From positions 1-41,018 of the forward strand of contig CAZGXM010000014.1 in NCBI GenBank assembly GCA_964529795.1: a stretch of 41,018 bases of DNA, in the 5' to 3' direction. Position 1 is the first letter of the stretch, and every line of letters starts with the position of its first letter. Shown piece by piece: positions 16,190-24,742 of this stretch. The stretch is from CAZGXM01 sp964529795. Its GTDB lineage: Bacteria; Bacillota; JADQBR01. The notes under the pieces were generated by a model. That model did not search any database. It had not been told where the DNA came from and saw only the letters and a program-made list of their open reading frames with translations. A program made the position numbers and the translations under genes.

Positions 16190-18274
16190 ATGGCAACGAA
16201 TCCCGGCTGGTTAAATCTAACCGTCAGACAAGTGATAAAGAACAATGATATTTTCATTGCCGCCCTGGTAATAGCGGTGGTAGTGATTATTGTGTTGCCC
16301 ATACCGCCGGGCTTGCTTGATATTTTACTGGTTGTCAATTTAACTTTGAGCCTGATTATTTTACTGACTACCATGTTTACAACGCAGCCGCTGCAGTTTT
16401 CAGTATTTCCGTCTTTATTGTTGGTGGTTACTCTTTTTCGACTCTCTTTAAACATCAGTTCTACCAAACTGATTTTAAATTACGCCCGGGCGGGAGAGGT
16501 GATCAAAGCTTTTGGTGATTTTGTCGTGGGCGGGAATTATGTGGTTGGCTTTATTGTCTTTGTCATTATTACCGTCATTCAGTTCGTGGTTATTACCAAC
16601 GGCGCCGGCCGGGTAGCGGAGGTTGCGGCCAGGTTTACGCTGGATGCCATGCCCGGCAAGCAAATGAGTATCGATGCGGACATTAACTCGGGCTTAATTA
16701 CGGAAGAGGAAGCAAAAGAACGGCGTAAGAAGTTACAGCAGGAAGCAGATTTCTTTGGCGCCATGGACGGTGCCAGCAAGTTTGTTAAAGGTGATGCCAT
16801 AGCAGGAATTGTCATTGCCCTGATAAATATTTTGGGCGGTTTTATCATTGGTGTATGGCAACTCAACTTGAGTTTAACCGAGTCGTTACAAACCTATACG
16901 ATTTTGACGGTGGGTGACGGCCTGGTCTCCCAAATACCGGCTTTGCTGGTATCCACCGGTACCGGTATTTTAGTTACCAGGGCAGGCAGCAGCCAAAGTT
17001 TCGGCCGGGATTTGTCCGCACAGCTGACGAGCTTTCCCAAAGTAATTGCCCTGGCTGCGGTATTATTATTGATATTAGCCATTGTTCCCGGTTTACCCAC
17101 GTTGCCATTTATTGTTTTGGCAGCCGGCGCCGGTTATGCTGCGTATTTACTGCTGAAAGAGGAAGGGCAACGAGAAAGCCGCAAACAGGAAAAGGAATTG
17201 CTGGCGGCAAAGAAAAGCGCGCGGCGGCCGGAAAATGTGTTGTCTTTACTGCAGGTTGACCCGCTGGAAGTGGAAATAGGTTATCAACTGATTCCCCTTA
17301 CTGATGAACATCAGGGCGGAGACTTGTTGGACCGCCTGGCAGCGGTGAGGCGGCAGTGTGCCCTTGAGTTGGGAATTTTTGTCCGGCCTATTCGCATCAG
17401 GGACAATTTGCAGTTGTCACCTGACCAGTATATATTTAAAATCCGCGGCATTGAGGTTGCCGGGGGCGAGGTCTTACCCAATCATTACCTGGCCATGAAC
17501 CCCGGAGGCGGTGAGTCGGAGATCAAGGGGATAGCTACTACCGAGCCGACCTTCGGCCTGCCGGCCTGGTGGATAAGTGAGGAAAACAAGGAAGAAGCAG
17601 AAATCAAAGGATTTACCGTGGTGGATGCCGAGACGGTGCTGATTACCCATTTAACCGAGTTTATCAGGACTCATGCTCATGAATTGATGGGCAGGCAGGA
17701 AGTTAAAGAACTTTTAGATATGGTGAAGGAGAACAATCCTGCATTGGTAGAAGACCTGGTTCCTGATTTGCTCAACCACGGAGAAATACAAAAAGTGCTG
17801 CAAAACTTGTTAAAAGAGCAGGTACCGGTGCGCGATATGGTCGGCATTTTGGAATGCCTGGCAGACCATGCGCACCGTAGCAAAGACATTGATTACCTGA
17901 CTGAGGTTGTACGCCAGTCCATGGCTCGTACCATTTCCCGTCTTTATGCGGAAAACGGTAGATTAAACGTGTTGACATTACACCCAAAGTTGGAGGAATT
18001 GCTGGTCGAGTCCTTACAGCAGACCCAGGAGGGCACTTATCCGGTGCTGGACCCGGAAACTACCCAGCAAATCTTTGACAATCTATCCAAAAACTTACAG
18101 CAGGTAAATTTCGGTGACAACCCGCCGGTAGTGCTTTGTTCAGCGCGTACCCGGCTGGCTTTCAGGCGTTTGATAGAAAGGCACATGCCAAACTTGGCGG
18201 TACTATCCTTAAATGAACTGACGCCCGATTTGGATGTGGTTGCAGTGGGGGTGATTGGCAGCAATGAAGATTAA
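16190..18274 (+). CDS. flhA: Flagellar export gate protein FlhA
   Basis: FlhA forms the nonameric ring that docks export cargo and uses the proton motive force. The 694-residue protein has about eight membrane segments in its first 330 residues, the FHIPEP-family stretch LFRLSLNISSTKLIL, the cytoplasmic loop MPGKQMSIDADINSGLI, and a C-terminal docking domain with VPVRDMVGILECLADH. I chose ATG 16190 following AAGGGGTGG; a TTG directly precedes it. It overlaps flhF by 11 bp. Confidence 0.97.
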   Translation: MATNPGWLNLTVRQVIKNNDIFIAALVIAVVVIIVLPIPPGLLDILLVVNLTLSLIILLTTMFTTQPLQFSVFPSLLLVVTLFRLSLNISSTKLILNYARAGEVIKAFGDFVVGGNYVVGFIVFVIITVIQFVVITNGAGRVAEVAARFTLDAMPGKQMSIDADINSGLITEEEAKERRKKLQQEADFFGAMDGASKFVKGDAIAGIVIALINILGGFIIGVWQLNLSLTESLQTYTILTVGDGLVSQIPALLVSTGTGILVTRAGSSQSFGRDLSAQLTSFPKVIALAAVLLLILAIVPGLPTLPFIVLAAGAGYAAYLLLKEEGQRESRKQEKELLAAKKSARRPENVLSLLQVDPLEVEIGYQLIPLTDEHQGGDLLDRLAAVRRQCALELGIFVRPIRIRDNLQLSPDQYIFKIRGIEVAGGEVLPNHYLAMNPGGGESEIKGIATTEPTFGLPAWWISEENKEEAEIKGFTVVDAETVLITHLTEFIRTHAHELMGRQEVKELLDMVKENNPALVEDLVPDLLNHGEIQKVLQNLLKEQVPVRDMVGILECLADHAHRSKDIDYLTEVVRQSMARTISRLYAENGRLNVLTLHPKLEELLVESLQQTQEGTYPVLDPETTQQIFDNLSKNLQQVNFGDNPPVVLCSARTRLAFRRLIERHMPNLAVLSLNELTPDLDVVAVGVIGSNED

Positions 18275-19313
18275 ACGTTACGTTGTCCGGAACATGCATG
18301 AAGGATTTACAGTAATCCGCCGGGATTTGGGGCCCGAGGCAATTATTATCAGCAGCAAGAAGATTAGAGAAGGCGGTTTGTTGGGAATTTTTCTGCCGAA
18401 AAAATTGGAGGTTACTGCTGCTGTGGAAGATGGGCCCCGGGAAAATCAAGTCGCGGCTGTACCGGTAAAACAGGAAAAATTGGAAAAAGAAATAGCGGAA
18501 ATGAAACAAATACTTTCCAAACTTGTCAATAACGGCGAAAATTTACCGCGGGCCTTGGAAAAGTGGCATGAGTTTCTACTTTCCCGGGAGATTGCACCGG
18601 AAATAGCTGCCCAATTGGTGCAAAATCTCGAGCATATTGATACAAGTAACACGGGGGAAGTGTTGGCGCAGCTGGAACAAACCATGATTCCACTACTGGA
18701 TAAGGAACAGGATATAAACGGTGGAGTGACTGCCTTCATAGGTCCCACGGGGGTGGGCAAGACCACCACCATTGCCAAACTGGCTGCCCAGTATGTTTTG
18801 AATCAGGGCAAGAAAGTTGCCCTGGTTACCATTGATACATATCGTATCGGCGCCGTGGAACAGCTAAAGACTTACAGCGAAATAATCGGTATTCCCATCG
18901 AGGTGGTAATGACGCCCAAAGAGCTTAAAACGACCATTGAGAATCACCGGGACAAGGATGTGATTCTGGTGGATACCGCCGGCAGGCCTTCCAAGAATAC
19001 CATGCAGATTTTGGAACTGCGCGGTTTTTTGGAACAGTTAAAACCTGCGGAAATATGCCTGGTTCTCAGTTGTACCACCCGGGCAAGAGATTTACTGCGC
19101 ATTGCCGAGGACTTTAAGCAGGTAAATTATAACAGCCTGATATTTACCAAGGTGGACGAAACCGAAACCCTGGGACCAATTATCAATGTGGTTCAACATA
19201 CCGACCTGCCGGTCAGGTATATAACAAATGGGCAAAACGTTCCTGATGACATTGAGGAAGCAGTACCGGAAAGATTGGTAAAATTAATCCTGGGGGCTGT
19301 GAACAATGCGTGA
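18264..19313 (+). CDS. flhF: Flagellar placement GTPase FlhF (SRP-type)
   Basis: FlhF is an SRP-family GTPase that sets the site of flagellum assembly. The 349-residue protein begins MKIKRYVVRNMHEGFTVIRRDLGPEAIIISSKK, the typical B domain, and has the G1 loop GPTGVGKT at residues 160-167, the VTIDTYRIGAVEQLKTY motif, DTAGR and TKVDET. I chose ATG 18264; a TTG at 18255 is also open. FlhG, its usual partner, follows with an 8-bp overlap. Confidence 0.95.
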   Translation: MKIKRYVVRNMHEGFTVIRRDLGPEAIIISSKKIREGGLLGIFLPKKLEVTAAVEDGPRENQVAAVPVKQEKLEKEIAEMKQILSKLVNNGENLPRALEKWHEFLLSREIAPEIAAQLVQNLEHIDTSNTGEVLAQLEQTMIPLLDKEQDINGGVTAFIGPTGVGKTTTIAKLAAQYVLNQGKKVALVTIDTYRIGAVEQLKTYSEIIGIPIEVVMTPKELKTTIENHRDKDVILVDTAGRPSKNTMQILELRGFLEQLKPAEICLVLSCTTRARDLLRIAEDFKQVNYNSLIFTKVDETETLGPIINVVQHTDLPVRYITNGQNVPDDIEEAVPERLVKLILGAVNNA

Positions 19314-20181
19314 TCAGGCATATAACCTGAGGAAACTGGTAAGCAAAAACGTAATTAAAAAACCACCGGAGAACAGTCCCGGCGACTTGAAGGTTATTTC
19401 CGTTACCAGCGGCAAAGGTGGGGTTGGTAAAACCAATGTAGTGGTTAACCTCGCTATCAGCCTGGCCAAAGCAGGCAAACGGGTGGTTATCTTTGATGCT
19501 GACCTGGGCCTGGCAAATATAGATGTTTTAATGGGGCTGGTGCCCAAATACACCCTGCAGGAGGTAATCAGAGGCGAAAAGATGCTGCAGGACATTATTT
19601 TAACCGGCCCGTATGACGTGCGCATTCTGCCGGGAGGTTCCGGAATCCAGGCGCTGGCTAACTTGGATTATTACCAGCGGGAAAGATTGATTTCCAGTTT
19701 GCGGATATTCAAGGACGACACGGATTTTTTACTCATTGATACCGGTGCGGGTATCTCCCGCAATGTCCTGGGTTTTATTTCCGCGGCGGACAAAGTGATT
19801 GTTGTACTCAATCCGGAGCCTACGGCCATTACCGACGCTTACGGCATCATAAAAATCCTCTCTCATTTTCAACTTCACCGGGAAGTGGAACTGATTATCA
19901 ACCGGGTGGTCGGGTCCGGCGAGGCATTACAGACAACAGAGAAGATTAAAAAAGTTGCGGATAAATTTTTACAAATTAAAGTAAAACATCTGGGGCATAT
20001 CGTTGATGACCAGGCAGTGGGTAAAGCGGTGAGAAAGCAACAGCCCTTTACCATTCTTTACCCCAATGCCAAGGCTACTTATAATATAGAGCAGATTGCC
20101 CAAAAATTTTTAGGTATCAACTTTACCGACCCCAAAGGAGTAGACGGTTTTATCAACAAGTTAATGCGGTTATTCAGCTAG
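19306..20181 (+). CDS. flhG: Flagellar number regulator FlhG (MinD-type ATPase)
   Basis: FlhG is a ParA/MinD-family ATPase that controls flagellar number by stimulating FlhF and binding C-ring parts. The 291-residue protein has the deviant Walker A motif SGKGGVGKT at residues 35-43, DADLGLANIDVLMG, and DTGAGISRNVLGF, and a C-terminal helix with INKLMRLF that may act as a membrane anchor. B. subtilis YlxH is the equivalent. It overlaps flhF. Confidence 0.94.
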   Translation: MRDQAYNLRKLVSKNVIKKPPENSPGDLKVISVTSGKGGVGKTNVVVNLAISLAKAGKRVVIFDADLGLANIDVLMGLVPKYTLQEVIRGEKMLQDIILTGPYDVRILPGGSGIQALANLDYYQRERLISSLRIFKDDTDFLLIDTGAGISRNVLGFISAADKVIVVLNPEPTAITDAYGIIKILSHFQLHREVELIINRVVGSGEALQTTEKIKKVADKFLQIKVKHLGHIVDDQAVGKAVRKQQPFTILYPNAKATYNIEQIAQKFLGINFTDPKGVDGFINKLMRLFS

Positions 20182-20217
20182 GGAGGTAAAAGGAGTTGAG
20201 TAACAATTATCCTGCAG

Positions 20218-20892
20218 GTGAATCTTCGGATTGAAATTAGCGTTTTAGAAAACAGTGAGACGGCTTTTAAAAGTATTATTCAGGGAGTGGGTGAAAACAC
20301 CTTTACCATCCAGGCACCCACCAAGAGAGGAGAGACTTTGCTTTTGCACAACGGCGACAAGGTAAAGATTTCCTTTTTCGCCAACGGTGCCTATTACTTT
20401 TTTGACACCATGGTGGTAGGACGTGTCGTCGAAAGGGATATTCCCCTGTACCGTTTGGCGGTTCCTGCAGATATGGAACGGGTACAAAAAAGGAATTATG
20501 TGCGCTTGGACATTGTCCTGGAAATACACTATCAAAAACAGGTGGCAAGTAAAGAAACAGGTGAACTGGTACCGGCAGGGCCCAAGGTTCAGGCATTTAC
20601 CCGGGACATCAGCGGCGGCGGCATGCAGTTTATCAGCAAGGAGCAGTTGGCAGTTAACAGTTTGATTTCAATAGAGCTGCAGGTAGCAGACTGGAAAGGG
20701 CGGAAAAAAACAGTTGCCGTTTTGGGCAAGGTACTGCGGGTGGAAAGGCTGGAAAGTCACCAACGGCGCTGGAGTGTAGGTGTTGTTTTTGACGAGATAA
20801 ATGAACGCGACCGGGACGCAATTATCAGTTTTATTTTCCGCAAAGCCTTGGAGCGGCATCGTTTGGTCACTTCCAGTGATTGGAGGGAATAA
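20218..20892 (+). CDS. PilZ-domain c-di-GMP-binding flagellar brake protein (YcgR-like)
   Basis: The 224-residue protein has a YcgR N-terminal beta domain and a C-terminal PilZ domain. The c-di-GMP motifs are visible: RxxxR as RNYVR (about residues 91-95) and DxSxxG as DISGGG (about residues 128-133). Such proteins slow the motor when c-di-GMP rises. The annotated GTG lacks a ribosome-binding site; family resemblance (ILQVNLRIEI) suggests the protein begins a few codons earlier, with ATT at 20206 ten bases after AGGAG. It sits between flhG and the sigma-28 gene, as in other clostridia. Confidence 0.88.
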   Translation: MNLRIEISVLENSETAFKSIIQGVGENTFTIQAPTKRGETLLLHNGDKVKISFFANGAYYFFDTMVVGRVVERDIPLYRLAVPADMERVQKRNYVRLDIVLEIHYQKQVASKETGELVPAGPKVQAFTRDISGGGMQFISKEQLAVNSLISIELQVADWKGRKKTVAVLGKVLRVERLESHQRRWSVGVVFDEINERDRDAIISFIFRKALERHRLVTSSDWRE

Positions 20893-20893
20893 A

Positions 20894-21640
20894 ATGGTTC
20901 ATTCCCACTCCAAATTATGGGATGCATATTTCCGGGGTGAGCCAGGAATCAGAAATAAACTGGTTGAAAGTTATCTTCCTTTGGTGAGGAAAGTGGTAGC
21001 AAGATTAAAAGTGGGTATTCCCGGTGACATGGAAGAGCAGGACCTGATCAGTCTCGGAGTATTGGGATTAATAGATGCCCTGGAAAGGTTCGACGGCTCA
21101 CGCGGGGTAAATTTTGAGGCTTATGCCGTACGCAGAATCAAGGGAACGATTATTGACGAGTTACGGAAAAGTCACTGGGCGCCCCGGGCGGTGGTGGAAA
21201 AGCTGAATATGCTGCAAAATACCGCGGCGCTGCTGGAACAAAAATATCAACGGGAAGTTACTGAAAGGGAAATAGCCAGGGAATTGGGTTTGTCGCTGAC
21301 TCAGGTTCAAGAAATCTTGGACCAGGTTAATTACCTATCCTTGACATATTTGGAAGAACTGTTGATGGAGGATTCGGGCCTGCAGGTAAAGGATATGGTG
21401 CGGGACCCTTCCCCAACACCGGAAGCGGCAGCGGAGGTAAATGATTTAATTGCCAGAATGACCGGGGCGTTAAAACTACTGCCTCAAAGGGACCGGCTGT
21501 TGCTGACCCTGTATTACTATGAAGAATTAACTTTGAAGGAAATTGGTGAGATTATGGGAATCAGCGAATCCCGGGTATCGCAGCTTCACTCCCGGGCATT
21601 GCTGCGATTGCGTTCATTACTTTCAGAGGATGAAGGATAA
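20894..21640 (+). CDS. sigD: RNA polymerase sigma factor for flagellar operons (sigma-28, SigD/FliA/WhiG type)
   Basis: This sigma factor transcribes late flagellar genes after hook completion. The 248-residue protein has region 2 (ESYLPLVRKVVARL; DLISLGVLGLIDALERFD; NFEAYAVRRIKGTIIDELR), region 3 (REIARELGLSLTQVQEIL) and region 4 (RDRLLLTLYYYEELTLKEIGEIMGISESRVSQLHSRAL). I chose ATG 20894 behind GGAGGG; the open frame extends upstream inside the PilZ gene. No anti-sigma gene (flgM) is seen in this window. Confidence 0.95.
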   Translation: MVHSHSKLWDAYFRGEPGIRNKLVESYLPLVRKVVARLKVGIPGDMEEQDLISLGVLGLIDALERFDGSRGVNFEAYAVRRIKGTIIDELRKSHWAPRAVVEKLNMLQNTAALLEQKYQREVTEREIARELGLSLTQVQEILDQVNYLSLTYLEELLMEDSGLQVKDMVRDPSPTPEAAAEVNDLIARMTGALKLLPQRDRLLLTLYYYEELTLKEIGEIMGISESRVSQLHSRALLRLRSLLSEDEG

Positions 21641-21641
21641 G

Positions 21642-22091
21642 ATGGGATGGATATTTCTTATTTTGGGTGTTTCAATTTTGCTGGTTACTGCACCCGGGTT
21701 GGTGAGGGAAAAGCCCGCCGGGCTTGAGAAGGCAGTCCTGAGCCTGCAGAACCGGTTGGATACACTTGACCGGAATGGGGAAACATCCCGGCAAGTGGGC
21801 GGGTTTAATGCAAACAGCGAACTGGAAGAGCAGCTGGCGGCGGTCGCTGATACTTTGAACTTGCTGCAGAAACGCCTGGACCGTTGGGATGAAACCGTCA
21901 AAAAGCTGGCCAAACAGTCGGAGCTTACGTTTGAGAATACCTTAAGTGATGTCAACCAGATGACCTTGTTTGATGATATTTATGCAGCTTTCGACCAGGG
22001 GAAAAGTGTGACGGAAATTGCCCGGGAATATAATCGTGGAAAGGGGGAGATAGAATTAATTCTCTCTCTGAGAAAACAAAACAATGGTTAA
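21642..22091 (+). CDS. Membrane-anchored coiled-coil protein, DUF6115-like, at the swrB position
   Basis: The 149-residue protein has an N-terminal membrane helix (GWIFLILGVSILLVTAPGL), then a helical coiled-coil region (residues 30-105) and a C-terminal motif DIYAAFDQGKSVTEIAREYNRGKGEIELILSLR that resembles DUF6115 and a small helix-turn-helix. It immediately follows the sigma-28 gene, the position of swrB in B. subtilis, which promotes flagellar assembly. Shared function is inference. ATG 21642 is chosen for its fit with the membrane helix; ATG 21630 has no room for a ribosome-binding site. Confidence 0.75.
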   Translation: MGWIFLILGVSILLVTAPGLVREKPAGLEKAVLSLQNRLDTLDRNGETSRQVGGFNANSELEEQLAAVADTLNLLQKRLDRWDETVKKLAKQSELTFENTLSDVNQMTLFDDIYAAFDQGKSVTEIAREYNRGKGEIELILSLRKQNNG

Positions 22092-22105
22092 AAAAGTACA
22101 ATCAA

Positions 22106-22615
22106 GTGTTATTTGGTTTGGGACTTGGCCTGGTTTTAGCCGGTTTGGCAATGGTGTTTTTCCCGCCATCCCAGCCTGATGAAACAGAGATTATCGCCAG
22201 AGCACGGGATTTGGGGATGGTCTTTCGTGACGAGGTGGTGGCATTTACCCCCACTCCGCCTTCCGGTACTGTGGAGAATACCGGGAACAGCTCAGATTTA
22301 GCGGCAGTTGCTGCTACCGCGGGCCGAACCGGTAAAAATGACGAAAAACCGGTCAGTTTAAGTCAGGCTGCTGCTACCACCGACGGGCAGGTATATCAGA
22401 AAAAAGACGGACAATTTGCCAGAGTGATTATCCCCCGGGGCAGTATCCTCACCGAAGTTGCGGTGATCCTGAAAAATGCCGGAGTAGTGGACCACGACCT
22501 GTTTCTGGAACGGGCAAAGGAGAGAAAGGTAAGCCAGAAAATTATTGCCGGTGTTTACAGGTTGCCTTTGGGGGGGGACGTGGATGAAATTATTGATATT
22601 ATTACCACTCAATAA
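22106..22615 (+). CDS. Membrane-anchored protein with MltG/YceG-like LysM-type domain, no catalytic domain
   Basis: The 169-residue product has an N-terminal membrane helix, a Thr/Ala/Gly-rich linker (residues 40-95), and a C-terminal domain IPRGSILTEVAVILKNAGVV, then KIIAGVYRLPLGGDVDEIIDII, like the small LysM-like domain at the start of MltG lytic transglycosylases. The catalytic part is absent. GTG 22106 has no ribosome-binding site. An ATT at 22055, five bases after GGGGGAG, would add a basic segment (KTKQWLKKYNQ) ahead of the membrane helix and overlap the previous gene, so the true start may be there. Role unknown; possibly wall passage of the rod. Confidence 0.7.
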   Translation: MLFGLGLGLVLAGLAMVFFPPSQPDETEIIARARDLGMVFRDEVVAFTPTPPSGTVENTGNSSDLAAVAATAGRTGKNDEKPVSLSQAAATTDGQVYQKKDGQFARVIIPRGSILTEVAVILKNAGVVDHDLFLERAKERKVSQKIIAGVYRLPLGGDVDEIIDIITTQ

Positions 22616-22627
22616 GGAGGGAAAACC

Positions 22628-23374
22628 GTGTTTCGAGGATTGTATACCGCGGCTACCGGAATGGTTGCCCAGCAATTGAAACAGGAAAGTGTTTCCAATA
22701 ATTTGGCCAATGCCAATACCCCGGGGTATAAAAGGGATGAAACAGTACTGAAAAGTTTTCCCGAGGTTTTGTTGGCAAGGGTAGGTAATGCCGGGTCTGA
22801 ACATATTGGTAAATTTTCATACGGTACTTTGGTGGATGAAACGCTGACCATTCAACAACCGGGGATGTTGGAAGAGACAGGGCGCAGCTTGGACTTTGCC
22901 TTGATTGGCAAGGGTTATTTTACGATTGAAACTCCGCGAGGCATCAGGTATACAAAAAACGGTCACTTCCAACTTAACAGCGAGGGGTATCTGGTAACGG
23001 AGAACGGTCATTACGTATCGAGTGATGAAGGTAGAATTAAAGTGCCGTGGGAGAATTTCTCGGTGGACGAGGAAGGAAATATCCTTGTTGACGGGGAACA
23101 GGTGGCACGGTTAAAAATCACCACTTTTCAAAATCCAAACAGTTTACGAAAAGAAGGCAGTTCACTGTTCAGGGCGACAAATGACACGGTGGTCAACCGG
23201 GACATCCCTTTTACGGTAAAACAGAATATGCTGGAAAAATCCAACGTTAATTTAATTAAAGAAATGGTGGATTTACTGGCCGTGATGCGCACTTTTGAAT
23301 CCAATCAAAGAATTGTCCAGGCATATGACCAGGTGTTGGCCAAGAGTGCGGCGGCAGTTGGAAAGTTGGGGTAG
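22628..23374 (+). CDS. flgF: Flagellar rod/hook-basal body protein, FlgF-type (FlhO-like)
   Basis: The 248-residue protein opens FRGLYTAATGMVAQQLKQESVSNNLANANTPGYKRDE, has the FALIGKGYFTIE motif near residue 95, and ends with NVNLIKEMVDLLAVMRTFESNQRIVQAYD, all standard for FlgF/FlgG-type rod subunits. Being the first of two such genes, it corresponds to B. subtilis flhO (flgF-like). It starts with GTG after AAGGAGGGAAAACC. Exact FlgF versus FlgG naming is by position. Confidence 0.88.
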   Translation: MFRGLYTAATGMVAQQLKQESVSNNLANANTPGYKRDETVLKSFPEVLLARVGNAGSEHIGKFSYGTLVDETLTIQQPGMLEETGRSLDFALIGKGYFTIETPRGIRYTKNGHFQLNSEGYLVTENGHYVSSDEGRIKVPWENFSVDEEGNILVDGEQVARLKITTFQNPNSLRKEGSSLFRATNDTVVNRDIPFTVKQNMLEKSNVNLIKEMVDLLAVMRTFESNQRIVQAYDQVLAKSAAAVGKLG

Positions 23375-23389
23375 AGGGGAGGCGATTAA

Positions 23390-24163
23390 ATGATCAAGAA
23401 TCTCTGGGTTGGCGCCAGCGGAATGCTGGCCCAGATGCAGAAAATGGATAATATTGCCAACAACATTGCCAACATCAATACCACCGGCTACAAAAAAAGC
23501 AGGGCTTCTTTTGCAGATTTGCTGTATGAACAAAAAAATAAGGCGGGCATGCCGGTGGATTTTGCCCAACCGGTACCCCGGTTTGGTGCGGGGGTAAAGG
23601 TCAGCTCGGTGAGCAAAGTATTTTTACAGGGTAGTCTCATTGAAACGGGGCGAAACCTGGATTTGGCCATTCAGGGGAAAGGCTTTTTTGCCGTCAGTTT
23701 ACCCAACGGGGAAACTGCCTATACCCGGGACGGCGCCTTTAACATTGACGCTGATGGCAGACTGGTCAACAATCACGGCTTGTATCTGGAGGACGATATC
23801 AGCATTCCCGAAGGGACGGTAAAGCTTCGCGTTACTTCCCGGGGCGAGGTGATTGCTGAAGATGCCGGGGGGCAGGAAGAAGAACTAGGGGATATCCGGC
23901 TTTACCAGGTGAAAAATCTGTCCGGGCTGAAAGCTATCGGTCGCAATCTTTACCAGACTACCACGGCCAGCGGTGAAGCAGAAGCTCTCACTCCCGGAGA
24001 AGCAGGTGGAGAAATAAAGCAGGGTTTTTTGGAAAGCTCCAATGTGGACCTGGCTGAAGAAATGACCAATATGATTATGGCACAGCGGGCATATGAGATC
24101 AGTTCCCGTATTGTGAAAACAGCCGACCAGATGTGGGCCGTTGCCAATAGTATCAGGCGTTAG
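23390..24163 (+). CDS. flgG: Flagellar distal rod protein FlgG-type (FlhP-like)
   Basis: The 257-residue protein opens IKNLWVGASGMLAQMQKMDNIANNIANINTTGYKKSRASF, has AIQGKGFFAVSL near residue 95 and ends NVDLAEEMTNMIMAQRAYEISSRIVKTADQMW, the typical FlgG C-terminus. It forms the distal rod in homologues. It is 15 bp downstream of flgF and is the last plus-strand gene before a minus-strand gene that abuts it stop to stop. Confidence 0.9.
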   Translation: MIKNLWVGASGMLAQMQKMDNIANNIANINTTGYKKSRASFADLLYEQKNKAGMPVDFAQPVPRFGAGVKVSSVSKVFLQGSLIETGRNLDLAIQGKGFFAVSLPNGETAYTRDGAFNIDADGRLVNNHGLYLEDDISIPEGTVKLRVTSRGEVIAEDAGGQEEELGDIRLYQVKNLSGLKAIGRNLYQTTTASGEAEALTPGEAGGEIKQGFLESSNVDLAEEMTNMIMAQRAYEISSRIVKTADQMWAVANSIRR

Positions 24164-24643
24164 CTACAAATCAACGGTCTCCCCCTTTTTTTCCAGTGCA
24201 TGTTTCAATTTTCTTAGCAAGTGTTTTGCTCTCTTGTCATTGCGGTTAAAAGTTGCCAGGTCACGCAGTTCATTTACGGCGGCGTCGGGTTCATGCAGTT
24301 TACAGTATGCTGCTGCCAGGTTTATCCTGCTTTCCGGGTGAAGGGGGTTTAACAGTTTGGCAACGATAAGGCATTTGACTGCCTTGTGCAAGTAACGGTT
24401 TTTTAGATATATTGTCCCCAGGTTGTACCAGGACAGTTGATGAGAGGGATTTAGCTGCAGTGTTTTTAAGAAATATTGTTCTGCTTCACCGGTACTGCCA
24501 TCCTGATATGCACGACAGCCCAAATTATAAAGCTGGTGCCAGGACAGAGCCAGTTGGCTGAATTGGTAACTGAGCAGACTGCCGCAGTGGGGACAGAAGC
24601 GGAGTCTATCGGGAATGTAAGCAAGACATTGGGAACACAGCAT
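24164..24643 (-). CDS. Zinc-ribbon plus TPR repeat protein
   Basis: The 159-residue product starts with a zinc ribbon, CSQC at residues 3-6 and CPHC at 17-20, followed by about three tetratricopeptide repeats (for example YNLGCRAYQDGSTGEAEQYF, YNLGTIYLKNRYLHKAVKCL, INLAAAYCKLHEPDAAVNEL). Such proteins usually act as protein-binding scaffolds; no target is known. It lies antiparallel inside the flagellar string and its stop touches the flgG stop with no gap. The ATG is preceded by GAGAGG at ten bases, and a perfect TATAAT lies upstream on this strand at 24688-24693. Confidence 0.8.
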   Translation of the reverse strand: MLCSQCLAYIPDRLRFCPHCGSLLSYQFSQLALSWHQLYNLGCRAYQDGSTGEAEQYFLKTLQLNPSHQLSWYNLGTIYLKNRYLHKAVKCLIVAKLLNPLHPESRINLAAAYCKLHEPDAAVNELRDLATFNRNDKRAKHLLRKLKHALEKKGETVDL

Positions 24644-24742
24644 GATATCGTAACCTCTCGGGCAAAATGTTGTGTTAATACTTATGTATTATACCTGTAA
24701 CTATGTGAAAATATTCCTGATAAATGCAGTGGAGGAAAAAGT
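24644..24742. promoter_or_regulatory. Divergent promoter region between the TPR gene and cheD
   Basis: This 99-bp AT-rich space separates two divergently transcribed genes, so it must hold promoters both ways. On the minus strand TATAAT is present at 24688-24693, with no good -35 at 17 bp. On the plus strand a weak TAAC-N14-CCTGATAA (24698-24723) resembles a sigma-28 promoter but would leave almost no leader before GGAGG. Assignments are tentative. Confidence 0.35.
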
